In this document: positions 34,686-46,680 of the stretch, one piece after another
Layout of the letters: the number at the start of each line of letters is the position of its first letter
Position numbering within the stretch: the first letter of the stretch is position 1
Assembly: GCA_028564705.1 (NCBI GenBank)
Contig: JAPXFQ010002422.1
Span: 558,001 to 622,000, forward strand
Source of the DNA: Apricaphanius iberus
Taxonomy: Eukaryota; Chordata; Actinopteri; Cyprinodontiformes; Aphaniidae
DNA: 64,000 bases
Direction of reading: 5' to 3'
Made by a program: the position numbers and the translations under genes
Notes under the pieces: generated by a model
Databases searched by the model: none
What the model saw: the letters and a program-made list of their open reading frames with translations, nothing else
What the model was told of the DNA's origin: nothing

Positions 34686-35480
34686 GCATGCAACGCTTTG
34701 AGCCTAATCTATTGAACCTTTTTGCAATATTCTAATTTTCCGAGTTTTGAATTTGGGGTTTTCATAAGCAGTAATGCATAATCATCGTGCAATCATGACC
34801 TTTTGCACTATATTCTAATTTTCAAGTTTCACCTGTATAATGTGAATTCTGAAAACAAAATGGTTGTATCAGAATCCATTTAGTGTGGGGTTAGTCCAGG
34901 CACCCCAACATGGTTGTTGTGAATTCAAGTTCCGTTCTCAGCGACCTGTCCATCCCTGCTTTTCTCTCCCCTTTCTGCGCTATCCCCTTTTGAATATAGG
35001 CCACTAAGGCCACAAAAACCCTAAACCTTAACCTTAAAAAATAACGTATTTTGTGATATGGTAAGAAATGGGGGTTATAAAATGTATTCTACACTTTTGA
35101 GATTAGTTTGTAAAAGAAACTAACAAAAGTGTATAATGTTCCTTCCACTTTACAACTATGAACAACTTTGTGCTGGTCTGTCACATAAGATTTCAATGAA
35201 GTGCGTCAATGTTTGAGGTTGTAAAGGCTTACCTTTGCAAGGTACTGTTGCTAGTTGCTTCTGCAAGATGTGTGTAAGAGTTACTTCCACGTGTCCTTCT
35301 CCTGACACCAACAGGCAGGCCACCCAGTGTCCTATTTAAACCACATGCCATGTTTGTTTCATGTCTCCGCAACTGTGTCACACCCACCCAGGGAGCTGCG
35401 CCGCTCCGTTGGAAAAACCTTTGAAGCAGATAAGCACTTAACACAGATATTAGGTGCCAATGAAAACCTGCATTCAGTGG
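34686..35480 (+). repeat. Composite repeat, inverted partner of 60760-61420
   Basis: 35391-35477 matches the reverse complement of 60761-60847 with about 3 differences in 86 bp. Similarity extends through AATGAAGTGCGTCAATGTTTG and ATTCTGAAAACAAAATGGTT to a Tc1-end module near 34690 (TTGAACC...TATTCTAATTTTC). A SINE-like block (34886-35040) interrupts this copy only. Short frames on either strand show no known domain. Confidence 0.75.
34886..35040 (+). mobile_element. tRNA-derived SINE-like insertion
   Basis: GGGGTTAGTCCAGG resembles an A box and GAATTCAAGTTCCG a B box, with about 40 bp between them. Downstream CTCTCCCCTTTCTGCGCTAT and AGGCCACTAAGGCC form the body, ending in an A-rich tail. 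It interrupts the repeat shared with 60.8-61.4 kb, which defines its limits. Confidence 0.55.
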
Positions 35481-36229
35481 TAGAAATAAAATGCCAGTGA
35501 ACACAAAGGTGCAAAACAGTCCATTTAAAGGCTTGGGAACCCTTTACAGGTGTTTTGGATTAATTAGCTGATTAGAGTATGACACTTTGAGCCTAAAATA
35601 TTTAACCTTTTCACTATATTCGAATTTTCTGAAATTTTGAATCTGGGGTTTTCATAAACTGTAAGACATAATCCTTAAAATTACAAGAAATACAGACTTG
35701 AAATATCTTGCTTTGCTTTGTAATGATTCCATATCACACAGTACACCGAATAAATATATAAATGCAAAACTTTTGTTTTTGCTCCCATTTGTTATAAGAT
35801 AAACTCAAAGATCTGAAACATTTTCTACTTGCACAAAATAACAATTTCTCTCAAATATCGTTCACAAATATGTCTTAATCTCTGAAATAATTCCTCAACT
35901 GAAGCCACAAAACCCTGATGAGTTAAGGGGGAGAAGAAGGAGGCATGGATGCAGAGCAGGAGCGAAAAGGAGACAGAGAAGGAAGAAATTCAAACCATAT
36001 CTTCCTTCAATCATAATGAGTAACTTTAGATCACTGGCTAACAAGATGGATGAACTCCAAGCCCTGACAAGGACAGCCTGAGTCTTGGGAATGTAGTGTT
36101 ATGTGCTTTACTGAGACCTGGCTACAGGATTAGATCCCTGACTCCAATGTCTCTCGGCCAGACTTTCTAACTGTTCGAGCAGATAGAGATCTAAAGAGGA
36201 GCGGGTAAAGTAAAGGAGATGTTGTAGCA

Positions 36230-36480
36230 GTGCTTGTCAACAACAGATGGTGTCATCCAGGACATGTTACTGTGAAGTGCCGTCTCTGCAGCCCAGATAT
36301 TAAACTCTTGGTAGTAAGTTTACGTCCATATTATTTACCAAGAGAGTTCACCAATGAAATTCTGGTGGTTGTTTACATTCCACCTTCAGCCGTTGCCGAC
36401 AAGGCGTGTGATGTCATCAGTTCTGTTGTCACTAAGCTACAGACCCAGCAGCACCCCAATGTATTTGTCACAATATGTAA
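36230..36480 (+). pseudogene. LINE endonuclease domain, first half
   Basis: The frame reads HPGHVTVKCRLCSPDIKLLV and LRPYYLPREF, then VVVYIPPS and HPNVFVTI. This is the central part of the apurinic-like endonuclease before its GDFN motif. The frame ends abruptly at the insertion at about 36480. The continuation (GDFNHASL) is at 37011, about 530 bp later. Confidence 0.75.
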
Positions 36481-37008
36481 GGGATAATGCCCGACGAGGT
36501 GTGCATTATCAGAAAATAATGGACGACGCGGAGGCGTGAACCATCCGATGCGAAGCGGAGGACGGTTGCTTGTGCGAAGTCCGTTATTTTCTGATAATGG
36601 ACACCTCGAAGGGCATTATCCCGCTTCTACCATGGTCACTTACGAAAGAAAAAAATATTGAATCAATTAATATTAATTTAATGTGTTTTAGAGGTAAAAT
36701 CGCGAGGGCTTTTTTTTTATTAGTCGAACGCACCACTTAATATCTCCCGTATACAGGCGTTGCCAAGCAACGTGGCCACAGTGAGCCGGCCGCAGCAGTT
36801 TATCAGTGATGGGAAGTGAGCTGATGGCTTTACCTTACGTTATGTGATACAAAATGTCATTTCAGAACCCTGTGCACTACTTACTGCAATGATATAAAAC
36901 TGTCATCAGGCAGTTTGACGGGACGCAATTCCTAGGTGTACATTATCACTTTTTAACGTACACTCTCCAGCCAATCAGAATCGAGTATTCACCCAGACCA
37001 TGGTATAA
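36478..37008. mobile_element. Hairpin-bearing nonautonomous DNA transposon inside the LINE (fourth layer)
   Basis: 44-bp arms at 36481-36524 and 36579-36622 are inverted copies of each other (GGGATAATGCCCGACGAGGT against ACCTCGAAGGGCATTATCCC). The 54-bp loop is itself a weak palindrome around ATGCGAAGCGGAGG. The rest is AT-rich, then GC-rich, ending near TCGAGTATTCACCCAGACC. It is cleanly bounded because it interrupts the LINE endonuclease between VFVTI and GDFNH. Terminal inverted repeats at the outermost ends are not obvious. Superfamily unknown. Confidence 0.7.
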
Positions 37009-37384
37009 CTGGTGATTTTAATCATGCCTCACTCTCTTCTACACTTCCAACATTTTAACAGTTTGTCAGCTGCTTCACAAGAGAAAACAAGACTTTGAAT
37101 TTGTTTTATGCAAATTTAAAGGATGCTTACATGTCCAAACCAAGACCTTCTCTAGGACAATCAGATTATAATCTTGTCTTGAACCACTTGTTTAGAGGAA
37201 ACCTCCGACAAAGAGAACTGTTATAAAATGGTCACATCAAGCTGAAGATGGAGAGGACACCAATGCCATGATTGAGTGTGTAACTGACTACATAAATTTC
37301 TCAACATCATCTCATCCAGAACAGTGAGATGCTTCTCTAATAACAAACCCTGGAGTAGGGCTTTGTTAATGTTAATAGACTACA

Positions 37385-37560
37385 TGCACGAAAGGCTGAC
37401 TGCATCCGAATACATCTACTATGCTTGCTACGTAGTAGGCGAAAAGGAGTAAGCGAGCGATGTAGTAGATCCAAATCTCCAGTATGGATTAGAGTAGGCA
37501 TAAAGTTCGAGAAGGTGTACTACCACCAAAAAAATATTTCCCATGCAGGTTAGACTATTA
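37385..37560 (+). repeat. CTACGTAGTAGG-type repeat, copy 2, inside the LINE
   Basis: Matches the reverse complement of 7120-7275 (shared GCTACGTAGTAGGCGAA-like start, GTAGATCCAAATCTC, TGGATTAGAGTAGGCATAAAG, GTGTACTACC). It lies between LINE linker segments reading NNKPW and, beyond it, REQYQTSLVWNEKG, so it is an insertion into the LINE. Confidence 0.6.
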
Positions 37561-38489
37561 ACATGTTTGTTCAAATGTCTTTATTTTTAAGAAAACTACA
37601 GAGGAACAATATCAGACTAGTCTGGTCTGGAATGAAAAAGGCTTTAAGCACAAGAAGGACTGGATAGATGGAACTCTGGACAGAGCCAATGAACTGAACA
37701 GATTATTTAACCGGTTCAGTTCAGGAACAAGCTCAGCCTCCTCCTCTCCTGTCCCCAGCCAAAGAGACATTCCACTCTCCTCTGACCCACACCTGTCCTG
37801 CCACACCTCAGATGTTTTATCTTCCACCTCAGTCATGAATTCTTCTACTTCCACAACTTTTTCTTTGACCAAGTCAGGAGATGCTGCTACGCCCTTTATC
37901 TCACCCTCCCACCTGTCTGTCTCTAGAAGACAGGAAAAGAGGCAGGGAGAAACTGAACTGGAACAGGGCTGCAGGTCCAGATGGTGTCAGCCCCAGAGTC
38001 CTGAAGACCTGTGCAGAGCACCATAGCCTGACCCAAGAGAAGGTTCTAGGGTTGTGGAAGACATCTTACCTTGTTCTAGTTCCAAAGAAAACTCAACCAT
38101 GAGTCATCAATGACTATAGACCTGTCACTCTGACATCCTACATCATTAAGGTCCTGGAGAGACTCCTGTTGTCCCCCCGAGTAAGCAAACTAGAACCTAT
38201 TAGGACACCCTGCAGTTTGCTTTTTGCCATGAAGTTGGTGTTGAAGATGCCATCATCAAGCTGCTTCAACCAACCCCCTGTCATCTGAACAAAGCAGGCA
38301 GCACAGGGAGAATTTTGTCCTTTGATTTCTCCAGTGCATTTAACACTATTCCTGCCTGATTTGCTTTGTCAGAAACTCCTGAAGACACAGGTGGAGGCCT
38401 CAACAATCAGCTGGATCAATGACTACCTGACAAACAGACCACAGTTTGTGAGACTGAAGAATTAGATGTCAAACCAGCTGGTCGCAACA

Positions 38490-39292
38490 CAGGAGCACCA
38501 CAAGCGACTGTACTCTCATCGTTCCTTTTCACTCTGTACACCTCAGACCTCCAGCATAAGACGGAGACCTGTCATCTGCAGAAATACTCAGACGACTCTG
38601 CAATTGTCAGGTGTATCAGAGATGGAGAAGAAGCTGAATACAGAGTGCTGGTGGACCGCTTTGTGGCATGGTGTGGAAACAATCATCTTACCTTGAATGT
38701 GAACAAAACAAAGGAGATGATTGAAGATTTCAGAAGAAACACAGATAAGTCAAAGACTGTCTCCATGGGAGAAGAGGAGAAGGTGGGTGAGGAGTACAAA
38801 TACCTCGGAGTTCACCTGGACAACAGACTGGACTGGAGAATCAACACTGAAGCCGTCTACAAAAAGGGACAGAACAGACTGTACTTTTTGAGGAAGCTGA
38901 GGCCCTTCAAGGTTTGCAGCGAGATGCTGCAAATCTTCTACAAGTCTATTGTGCAGAGTGTTATCTCTTCGTCCATCATCTGTTGGGGTAGCAACATCAG
39001 AGCCAGGGACTTAAAATGGCTCAACAACTTGATAAAGAAGGCTGGTTCTGTTCTGGGGACGACTGTGGAACAACTGGAGATAATGATGCAAAGAAGGATT
39101 CTTCATAAAATTAAAAAGATTATGGACAACCCTGAGCATCATCTTCATGAGACTATCCTACAGCAACAGAGTATCTTCAGTCGGGGGCTTCTTCAGTTTC
39201 GCTGCTACAGGAAATCCTTTCTCCCCACAGCCATCATGGTCTACAACAAGTCCTTGAATAATGAATTAGCTATGAGCTACAACAACACTTAA
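38490..39292 (+). pseudogene. LINE reverse transcriptase, motif B to C-terminus
   Basis: The frame is open from motif B (GAPQAT, where the usual final Gly is Ala) through motif C (KYSDDSAIVRC) and the conserved LNVNKTKEMIEDFRR, EEYKYLGVHLDN and YKSIVQSVI blocks to a stop at 39292. The usable region is about 265 codons, roughly the C-terminal quarter of a typical ORF2. Upstream motif A is in a different frame, so the protein cannot be made intact. Confidence 0.75.
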
Positions 39293-39568
39293 TTTCTCTC
39301 TGGGATCAAGTAAGTAATTTTGAATAGAATAGAATTGTCTCAGCAAATGAGAAGTGCTCACTATCACAGATTTAGACAGATTTGTGAACTATATTTGAGA
39401 TAAATTTTTATTTTTTGTATTTAGAAAATGTTTCAGGTCTTTGTGTTCATCTCATAAAAAATGCTAGCAAAAACAAGTATTTATATATTTGTTCAGTGTA
39501 GTTTCATCTTTTAAGTTGAATTACTGAAATAAATTAAGTTTTGCACGGTATTCAGATTTTTTGTTTGT

Positions 39569-41209
39569 TTCACATAATTAATGATATGGTAGCTAGCAGA
39601 CAGTATAGACCTCATTGAACTATCAGAGCAAATGTAGGATTCAGGCTGCAGATGACCAAGTGCTGACAGCTAAGCCTGCAGTTTGTTACAATTTACAGTA
39701 TGTACATGAGAAATATGTGTGGTGCAGGTGATTTTTCTGTTAGTGACCATTTCTGTAGCTGTAGTTGATGGGTATCATTTTTTTTGTACACTATGCACCA
39801 CATCCTTCTGGAACAATCTTACTTTCCAAGTGGGCCAAACAACTGAACTGAGAATCATCTGGCCAGAAGATACTATGGTTCCTAAAAATGCTGTACATGT
39901 ATTTAGCTTGAAGCTTTGGACGTTGTTTATACCTGCTATCTAATCTCTTCACCCCTCATTCACTAAGCAAATGGCACTAACGAGATACTGGTCCAAACAC
40001 ACCCTTCAACTTTAAGCATCTTTTAGCAATTTGTTCTCATTTCACATGAGATGGCAGCCAATTTCTTTCAATTATACCTTTTATGCAAATCCTATACAAA
40101 ATTAATACAGTGAGACACAGAAACAATGATTTTAATGAAGCAGAAGATGTATCCTTCAACTGAGGAGTAGTCAGAAAATGAATGGGGAAAAAAATCTCAC
40201 ATTTTCTGAAAACTGAACCTAAAGGTATAAATAAAAAATACAATTTGTGCCAGAAGATAACCCTGAGGAAATCCACCAGTTGTAGAGGCTGAAGAAGAAG
40301 AAGAAATTAGTCTTCCAAGGCTCACTGAGAGTCTCCTGTCAGACAGAATGCCAATTTGTGTTGTATCCTTTATGCTGTTTTACGCTTCCCATTATCTAAT
40401 ACAGAAATTGTGACAACCCTGGGGATATGCCAAAATGCAGACCAAATAAATAATTAGACCTCATTGATTATTAACTGTTCAGCAAACACAAATGTAAGCA
40501 TCCTTTTAATATTCTGAGAGCATAACTGTTCATAACTAATGCTAACAGGACCAAGAGGGATCGGATTAATGCCTCCTTATGCATATGCATTACAGCATGA
40601 GAAAGTGTACATTTTAAAATGTAGTTTGTATTGCGTATGAAGGGTGTGTGGATCATAACAGGTATAAGGCAACACCAGCTAGTGTCAAATAAATTTTTAA
40701 TGAGAAGTGACTGGGAGAATGCAGGTTGGGGAGCAATATGACGAACGGTGCTGCCTTTTCAGTCCCATCCCTTTTGTACATAAATTGAAAAATGTTCACA
40801 TCAAAAATATTTTCAGGCGCAGCATAGGAGTTTTTAAATGGAGTTGACGTTATCCTGTCTTTTTTGGATGATAAAATATGTGGGATGTAATTTTCTCTAG
40901 GTTAAAGTAATTGAAGAAGTGGGCAATGAGATTGCTGGCGGAGACAGTTGCAGTAATTTTTTGTGACTGCTGCTGAAAACTGAGAGGAAAATATCTTGTT
41001 AGTGATTGAAAAATTTCCCTCGAGCCAATCTTTGGACATGGTTTGATTACTGCACAACTCCCATGGCTGCCTAACTATGCATTCTATTGCATCTCCAGCT
41101 TCAGTGGGTTTGTTTTGGAGTTTACTATAGTTGGTAAACTCAAAAAAAGGTGGTAAACTCAGAAAAAAGAAAAAGAAATGTCTTCTCATCTGAAAATACA
41201 GTAACATTG
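39569..41209. other. AT-rich interval, no gene seen
   Basis: No repeat end or coding block recognised. Short A/T-rich frames only. Confidence 0.4.
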
Positions 41210-41580
41210 TAGGGGTGCACCGATACGACTTTTTCAGTCCTGATACCGATGCTTGGATTTTGTGTATCTGTCGATACCCGATACCGATCTGATGCTATTG
41301 CTGAATTAATAAACCGTATAACTTCCACCTTATACCTTTCTTGAAGAAACTAAAGGCATCAGACTTTTCTAACTAAACATAATTAATACAAAATAACAGA
41401 TGTATAATATAAAATTTCTACAAAAATAAAATTTCAAGTGAAAATTTAATTTTTTTTGTGAATTTATTGCAGATGTTCCACATTCTGAGTATCGGTTCAT
41501 GGTATATGTTAAGTTTAACAGATACCGATACATGTACATTAAAAGGTATCGGGGCCTATACCAGTATCGGTGCATCCCTA
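41210..41580. mobile_element. hAT-like MITE (TAGGGGTGCACCGATA type)
   Basis: The left end TAGGGGTGCACCGATAC and right end GTATCGGTGCATCCCTA are inverted repeats. Internal GATACCGAT words recur at both sides. The flanks TAACATTG (41202-41209) and TAACAATG (41581-41588) are an 8-bp target duplication with one mismatch, as in hAT transposons. 371 bp, no coding capacity. Confidence 0.88.
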
Positions 41581-44500
41581 TAACAATGTGCACAAAAGTA
41601 ATCGCACCCCGTAAACTATTTAATATTCTGCCATGTTAAAGATACAAGTCTCAATACTTTATAGTGATTTTAGGTAATATACAGTATCAACATAGTGCAT
41701 GAATGTGGAGTTGAAGGAGAATTGGTGTGTCATGGATTGATATTAGCCTGAGTCAGTCCTTTTTAGAATCACCGTTTGCTATAATTAATGCTTCTCTTGA
41801 ACAATGTCTCGCTCACTTTGAAAGTCTAGAGACTGAAATCAAGGCCCATTCTTTTTATAATTCCTTAATCCTAGAAAAACTTGAGAGCATCTGTGAAAAT
41901 ATGTTTTTTAGTTTTGCCATATATTCTCAATTGTATCTAGTCCTAGAATTTGACTAGGCCATTGTAACGCATGAACACCAGGGTCCTGCCAGCTTTAGAT
42001 GTGGCTCTGCTCCAACACAGCTAATTAAAATGGTCCAACTTCCTCCTCAGGCGTCTGGCGTCCGGCGTAACGTCAGAAGCAGATTTGCATTGCCAAAAAG
42101 CTTTTCTGCTTGAGTCGCGTGACCAAGTGGCGCCCGACTGAAAGTATGCGCTGTTTTTCATTTGTGGTGTATTTTGTGCATTCAAGCTTATCGCGCTGAA
42201 GTAGGAAAAAATCTGATCTCCAGCATCAAGGCGTGCCGCGTCAACCAATTAGGTGTGTCAGTGATGCTGTGACTGAGTGTATGGAGTCACAGCATCAGCA
42301 GGACATTGATACTGATAAACACAGTGGCTAATCACCCCGAGCTACATGACACCAGCTGTTTTCTATACAGAGACAGGAATAAACATTAGAACGAGGTTAA
42401 ACTATTTAGACAGGAATGCTCTTCAGAGATTTGTAGGTAGCTTTTAAAAAAGTCGTTTTGGCTGCAAAGTCCCCGCTCTCTCTGCCACAAAGTGATTGAT
42501 GAACAGCTTCCTCACCCCGACAGCCTCTCTGGAGATGTTGGCTGCTACACAAACCCAGGCCTGGTATTGGCTCCACCACAGCACGTCCCCTGCCACTCAC
42601 ATATTATATTATACAGTTTTACTAACCGCTGACAGATGGACAGCTGTTAAGCTTAGTAGTTGATGTTTTGGCTAGCGAAGCTTGCACCTTCGCGGGACAG
42701 CAGCTCCTCAAACTGGGCAAGCAGGTCAGGTTCTCCGACGTGGCGATGAGCCGGTGTTTATGGATCCCTCTGCCATAGCTTGACAAGGTCTTTAGCTTTT
42801 CAAACCCCCACTGCAGTGGTCCCAGCTCCGCCAGAGGCAAGGCCCGAACATGTAGTCCAAGCAGTCATCTGTCAACCATAATCCACCGGCACCTGAGCGC
42901 GACCATGCTGTGCTCGATGGAGATGGTGCCCCACTCTAAGGTTCTGGATCCTTCCGCCGCTGCTCCCCACAGGAGCGTTCAGAGCTCCACCCGATGCCAG
43001 GCCGAACGTTTAATGCGGTCTGCTCAGAGACCGGAGTCCACTGGGAGCTCCCAGAGAAGGACGGAGTAGGAGGAGGCCAGCCGACTGCGGTCTCGGTCGG
43101 TATGGAGTGTTTGTTTTTCACTATACGTGGCATTTAGCATGAAGTTCACAAAGATCTTCTATATAAGTAGACGCTTTACTCACGCATTGTCACTCATGAA
43201 CAGAGACACGCAACAGGATCATCACAGTGGCTCAGCTGGGACTGCTTTTGGAGTACAAAACAGGAAAAAAAAACATCCAACCACAGACCCTAGAACAGAC
43301 CGGCTGTTTGGGAAACCTCCCAATTCTCCCGATGACCAGCACACCCCTGACTAACAGTACAAATTAGTTAACTTAAAAAATTGGGTGGGTTGAATTTTAT
43401 AGTGGGCGAATACAAACACAGTCTACCTTTCAGATTAGTATGTCCTTGTTGTATTTTTAAAAGAGCTACAGCTTAGGTAGAGCTGTGCATGGATCTGGTC
43501 TTCTAACTTGTTCCATCAGAATGAAGGTTCAAACACCTATTGAATGACAAAGAGAAGACTGGGATCCTCTATTGGTCTAAAAGGGGTGGAGGGTTTGGTG
43601 AATTAAAGCGCATGAAAGCTGCGTGTTACCATGGATGAAAATGAACAGGTGCTGTGGTCGATGGTGCTAAACTGAAATAGATGAAAAAAGTAGTTCCGTT
43701 AGTGATAATGGGATCTGTTTCTTTCTGTTGGAGCTGCAAATTTATCATTAAGCAGACTATCCAGTCATGAGTCATTCAGGAGATTAGTCTTTGTTTTCTG
43801 GATGCCCTCTGTGTCTCGCTATACTTATCCTGCCTAATTTCCTCTCTGTCTCACGTGTTTTTTTTTTTAAAGGGGGGGGGGGGGGTTATCACCAGCAATG
43901 CTGACCTTGTCACTTATTCCACCTTGTTCAATTGTGAGGTGGTCCACATGCAAACATATGTGTGTGTGTGAAAGGACGAAGAGGAAACTAAGGTATAAGA
44001 GCGGGAGCAAGTAGGGGGAGAAAGCGCAATGGGAAGCAGCGAGGTGTCCAGCACTTAAATTGCCTGTTTATTTCCAGTCGCTGCATCAATTACACTGATC
44101 TAGCTTACAAATGAATGTTCTTTGTGCATTTGTGTGTATGCTGGAAAAGAAAAGGAGAAACAATTAACAGTCAGATATTAAATATTAATGGTGTAGTGAG
44201 TGATTTATGGCTGCAGGCTAGTCATAAAAACACACAGTTAGCAGAAAAAAATGTATTTTCTTTTCTGTTACCAGGCAGGAAAGAAGAGGAAACTGGATTC
44301 ATCTGTGATCCATTCCACACCTCATTGTGGATTTGTTTAGGGGCTCACATGGGCGTGTCCTTAAGAGTACATTATACAGGGTCTACCAGTGGCTGCCCTG
44401 AGATCAGGAGTGTGATTGTCAGTTCTCTGGGGGAAGGTGGGCGTGTCTGTGACAGGCTGCAATGATTAGTGGAGCTCAGCGGGCAGAATTTATCAGACTC

Positions 44501-45124
44501 AGCTGAGGCTATGAACCATTTCGGCCTGCAATTTGTCTCCCACTCCACGTCACACAACAACCTCGATGTGGCTGGCGCGTGAAAGCTTGCAGTGCACCCG
44601 GCTGTCCTGCCTTGTGCCTGTCTCACAATGCCTCCCGCGGCGGGGTGCATGTGAATTTCTTGATTGCCGAGAGGCTGGAATATCTCACGTCTGCATGGCT
44701 CGGCCTTTTGCAGGAAGGAAATATAACGCTGTGAATGCGATATGATTACAGCCTGCGTCTGAGACAAATGCATGTTGAAAGGTTGTTAGAGGAGAGAAGA
44801 CTTCTCTGGAAATACATCCCTTACAGCAAAGGCCCTGAAATGAATACTCATTTAATAATCAGCTGGGGGTTTACACTGTTGTGAATGCAATTATACTGCA
44901 TGCTTATTGTTGACTCATGTCTCACATTTTTGCGTTTTGGGAAAAATGTAAAAGCAAATTAATACATTTTTCCATGTTTAGCTTAACTTAATTATTAGTA
45001 ATGCTTGTTTTACCTTAAATCTTAATTCCCTTCTTCTCTTTCATAGTCAGTTTTGTTTCATTTTCATCCCTTTTCTAAGCTCATCCCTTTATTATTTTCT
45101 GCTTTAGGCAATTTGACCAAATTG
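41581..45124. other. Interval with CpG-rich stretch 42.0-43.4 kb and candidate regulatory block 44.4-44.8 kb
   Basis: 42020-43360 is distinctly CpG-rich (GGCGTCTGGCGTCCGGCG near its start) with several short - strand frames but no recognised domain. It may be an old transposon. At 42262-42297 a perfect 13-bp stem (TGATGCTGTGACT) with a 10-nt loop occurs. A G run lies at 43872-43885. 44400-44780 is unique, mixed-complexity sequence (CTCGATGTGGCTGGCGCGTG) that could be a conserved enhancer. Confidence 0.3.
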
Positions 45125-45430
45125 GTAAATAGATTAGTGAGCAAACAACATCACGAAGAGCATGATACAGGGAATATAAACGAGCAGATAGGTCAATCAC
45201 GACGACAGGCATGGTTGTTTTATAAAAAACCTTTGAATACCTCAACAGTTAAATTGCTTATCTGAAAACAAAAAGAGAAAAAAACGGCAAACTCACTAAG
45301 GCATGTCCGTTCACTTAAACTGAAAAGCCAGGTGTGGAGAGCTCTAAATGAGCAGAGATCCATTGTTCAGGTAGAATCTGTTGAAAGCACAATCCTCAGT
45401 GGTGCACGTCATAAACTCTTGCTGAAAAAA
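45125..45430 (+). mobile_element. Tc1-like transposon interior fragment
   Basis: The + strand shows, in order, ACATCACGAAGAGCATGATA, TATAAAAAACCTTTGAATAC, GGCAAACTCACTAAGGCATG, TCACTTAAACTGAAAAGCC and GCAGAGATCCATTGTTCAGG. This order matches the DNA-binding (paired-domain-like) part of a common fish Tc1-like transposase gene, heavily mutated and without readable frame. No terminal repeats are attached. Confidence 0.5.
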
Positions 45431-46680
45431 AGGTTTCGTTCAACAATAAACCATGTAATACTTGTTATTTTTATAAATATAATCATTCAATCAGAGTTAC
45501 ACATGCTGCACATTTTGTTCAACCTCCATTGCTTGCATTACCCACAAACGGAAATAGACCAGAAAAGAAATGAGTCTGACTTAGCCATGGCTTGATTGTG
45601 GTCTCCTCTACGTCACAGAGAAAATCAATATTCCTGGCTTTTCCCTTCATTTTCAAGACTGTAATTGATTTTATGGCAAGGTGAAAGTAGTGGTGAAGAA
45701 TTGCTAAAGTCTCTGCTAGGAGAAGCTAACCGTTAGCAACTGCACAACATGGTGGAACATGTTCGACTTTTATATTTATGAAAATAACTCATCAATGTTG
45801 CATTTTTGGTCCAAGAAAGAAAAGGCTGAGAAAGAAATGATTGGAATTTGTCTTTGGAGTGCCAGTAAGTTATTTAGTTGTTCAAAGGCAGCATAATAGT
45901 CACGTTTTTGTGTTAGCCAGTCAGATGTCAGAGATTTGCATATCATGAATATGATGAGTGAGACTTCAAATACACCTATCCCTCCAACAAACCTAAACCC
46001 CTGAAACATGAAATTGGTTAACTGCTTTCATTCATTCTAGAGACCACAGCAAATTTATTGAAAAAAATGAGTGAATGAGATATTTAAGTCTCATGTATAT
46101 ACCATTCATATGTATATATCAATCTGTTTAGGACATTTCATTTTTATTTAAATATTTTTTTTATTGTATGTTTGTACCACAGCAATTTCCTAATGTTGTA
46201 AATTTATTCAACATTTGTTCAAGAAACTCCTTACTGATTCTGATTTAAAAATTCCTGTTTGCGGTTGGCCACAAACCAAGAAAAGGACATACGTGAAAAA
46301 AGTTTGTCTGGTAAAATGAGATAAATTGTGAATTTTCTTGTCCGTTGGGTGGTGAAAAAACATATACACATTTTAGCTTAAGCAACATATCCTTGCAGTA
46401 AAACATAACCGTAGCAGCATGATGCTGTTCCAAGTTAAAACAATGGATGAATCTGAATACAAGGAAGTTTCACTATGAAACTCGCGAGAGGCTGCAAAAG
46501 ACTGAGTCTGGAAGGCTCACCATATAACAGGAAAAAAAAACCCCTAAACATACAATCAAATCTACAGTTGAATGGTTTAGATCAAATTACGTGTTAGAAT
46601 GGCAAAGTCAAAGTAAACTCTTGAAACCAATTAAGAATTAACTGCAAAGTACAAACCACCAATGGTCTCCATCCAATCTA
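45431..46680. other. Unannotated AT-rich interval
   Basis: No coding or repeat boundary seen. Confidence 0.4.

Larger units (their letters stand above)
35925..39336 (+). mobile_element. Rex1/L2-like LINE, near full ORF2 length but dead (third layer)
   Basis: The + strand order is an N-terminal stretch with SNFRSLANKMDEL (36015), endonuclease ETW (about 36107) and YIPPS, GDFNH (37011-37025) and SDYN, then a linker, RT motif A FDFSSAFNTI (about 38318), motif B GAPQATVLSS (about 38494), motif C YSDD (38585) and the thumb/C-terminal domain to 39289. It ends with TTAATTTCTCTCTGGGATCA and a GAATA-type tail. Frameshifts, stops and two insertions (about 36480-37008 and 37385-37560) make it inactive. 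Confidence 0.8.
35742..39500. mobile_element. TA-flanked mariner/Tc1-like element with about 140-bp inverted arms (second layer)
   Basis: The left arm 35742-35885 and the reverse complement of 39337-39500 share ATATATAAAT, CTTTTGTTTTTGCTCCCATT versus CTTGTTTTTGCTAGCATT, AAAGATCTGAAACATTTTCT versus AAAGACCTGAAACATTTTCT, and TCTCAAATATCGTTCACAAA. Both outer ends sit on TA. The sequence is the palindromic fish element that usually starts TACACTGAACAAA. It was split by the LINE. Confidence 0.75.
35505..39568 (-). mobile_element. Tc1-like transposon end, split by nested insertions (outer layer)
   Basis: The right fragment (39501-39568) holds the terminus: CACGGTATTCAGATTTTTTG and AATTACTGAAATAAATTAAG. 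The left fragment (35741 back to about 35505) continues the same element on the - strand: ATTCGAATTTTCTG, GAACCTTTT-like words, TCTAATCAGCTAATTAATCC and CCTTTAAATGG. This order matches the 5' end of a common fish Tc1-like element. The two fragments are 3.76 kb apart, separated by the second transposon. Confidence 0.65.

Noticed and set aside
34886..35040. Possible functional tRNA gene
   Set aside because: A- and B-box-like words exist, but the cloverleaf cannot be drawn and the body and tail are SINE-like.
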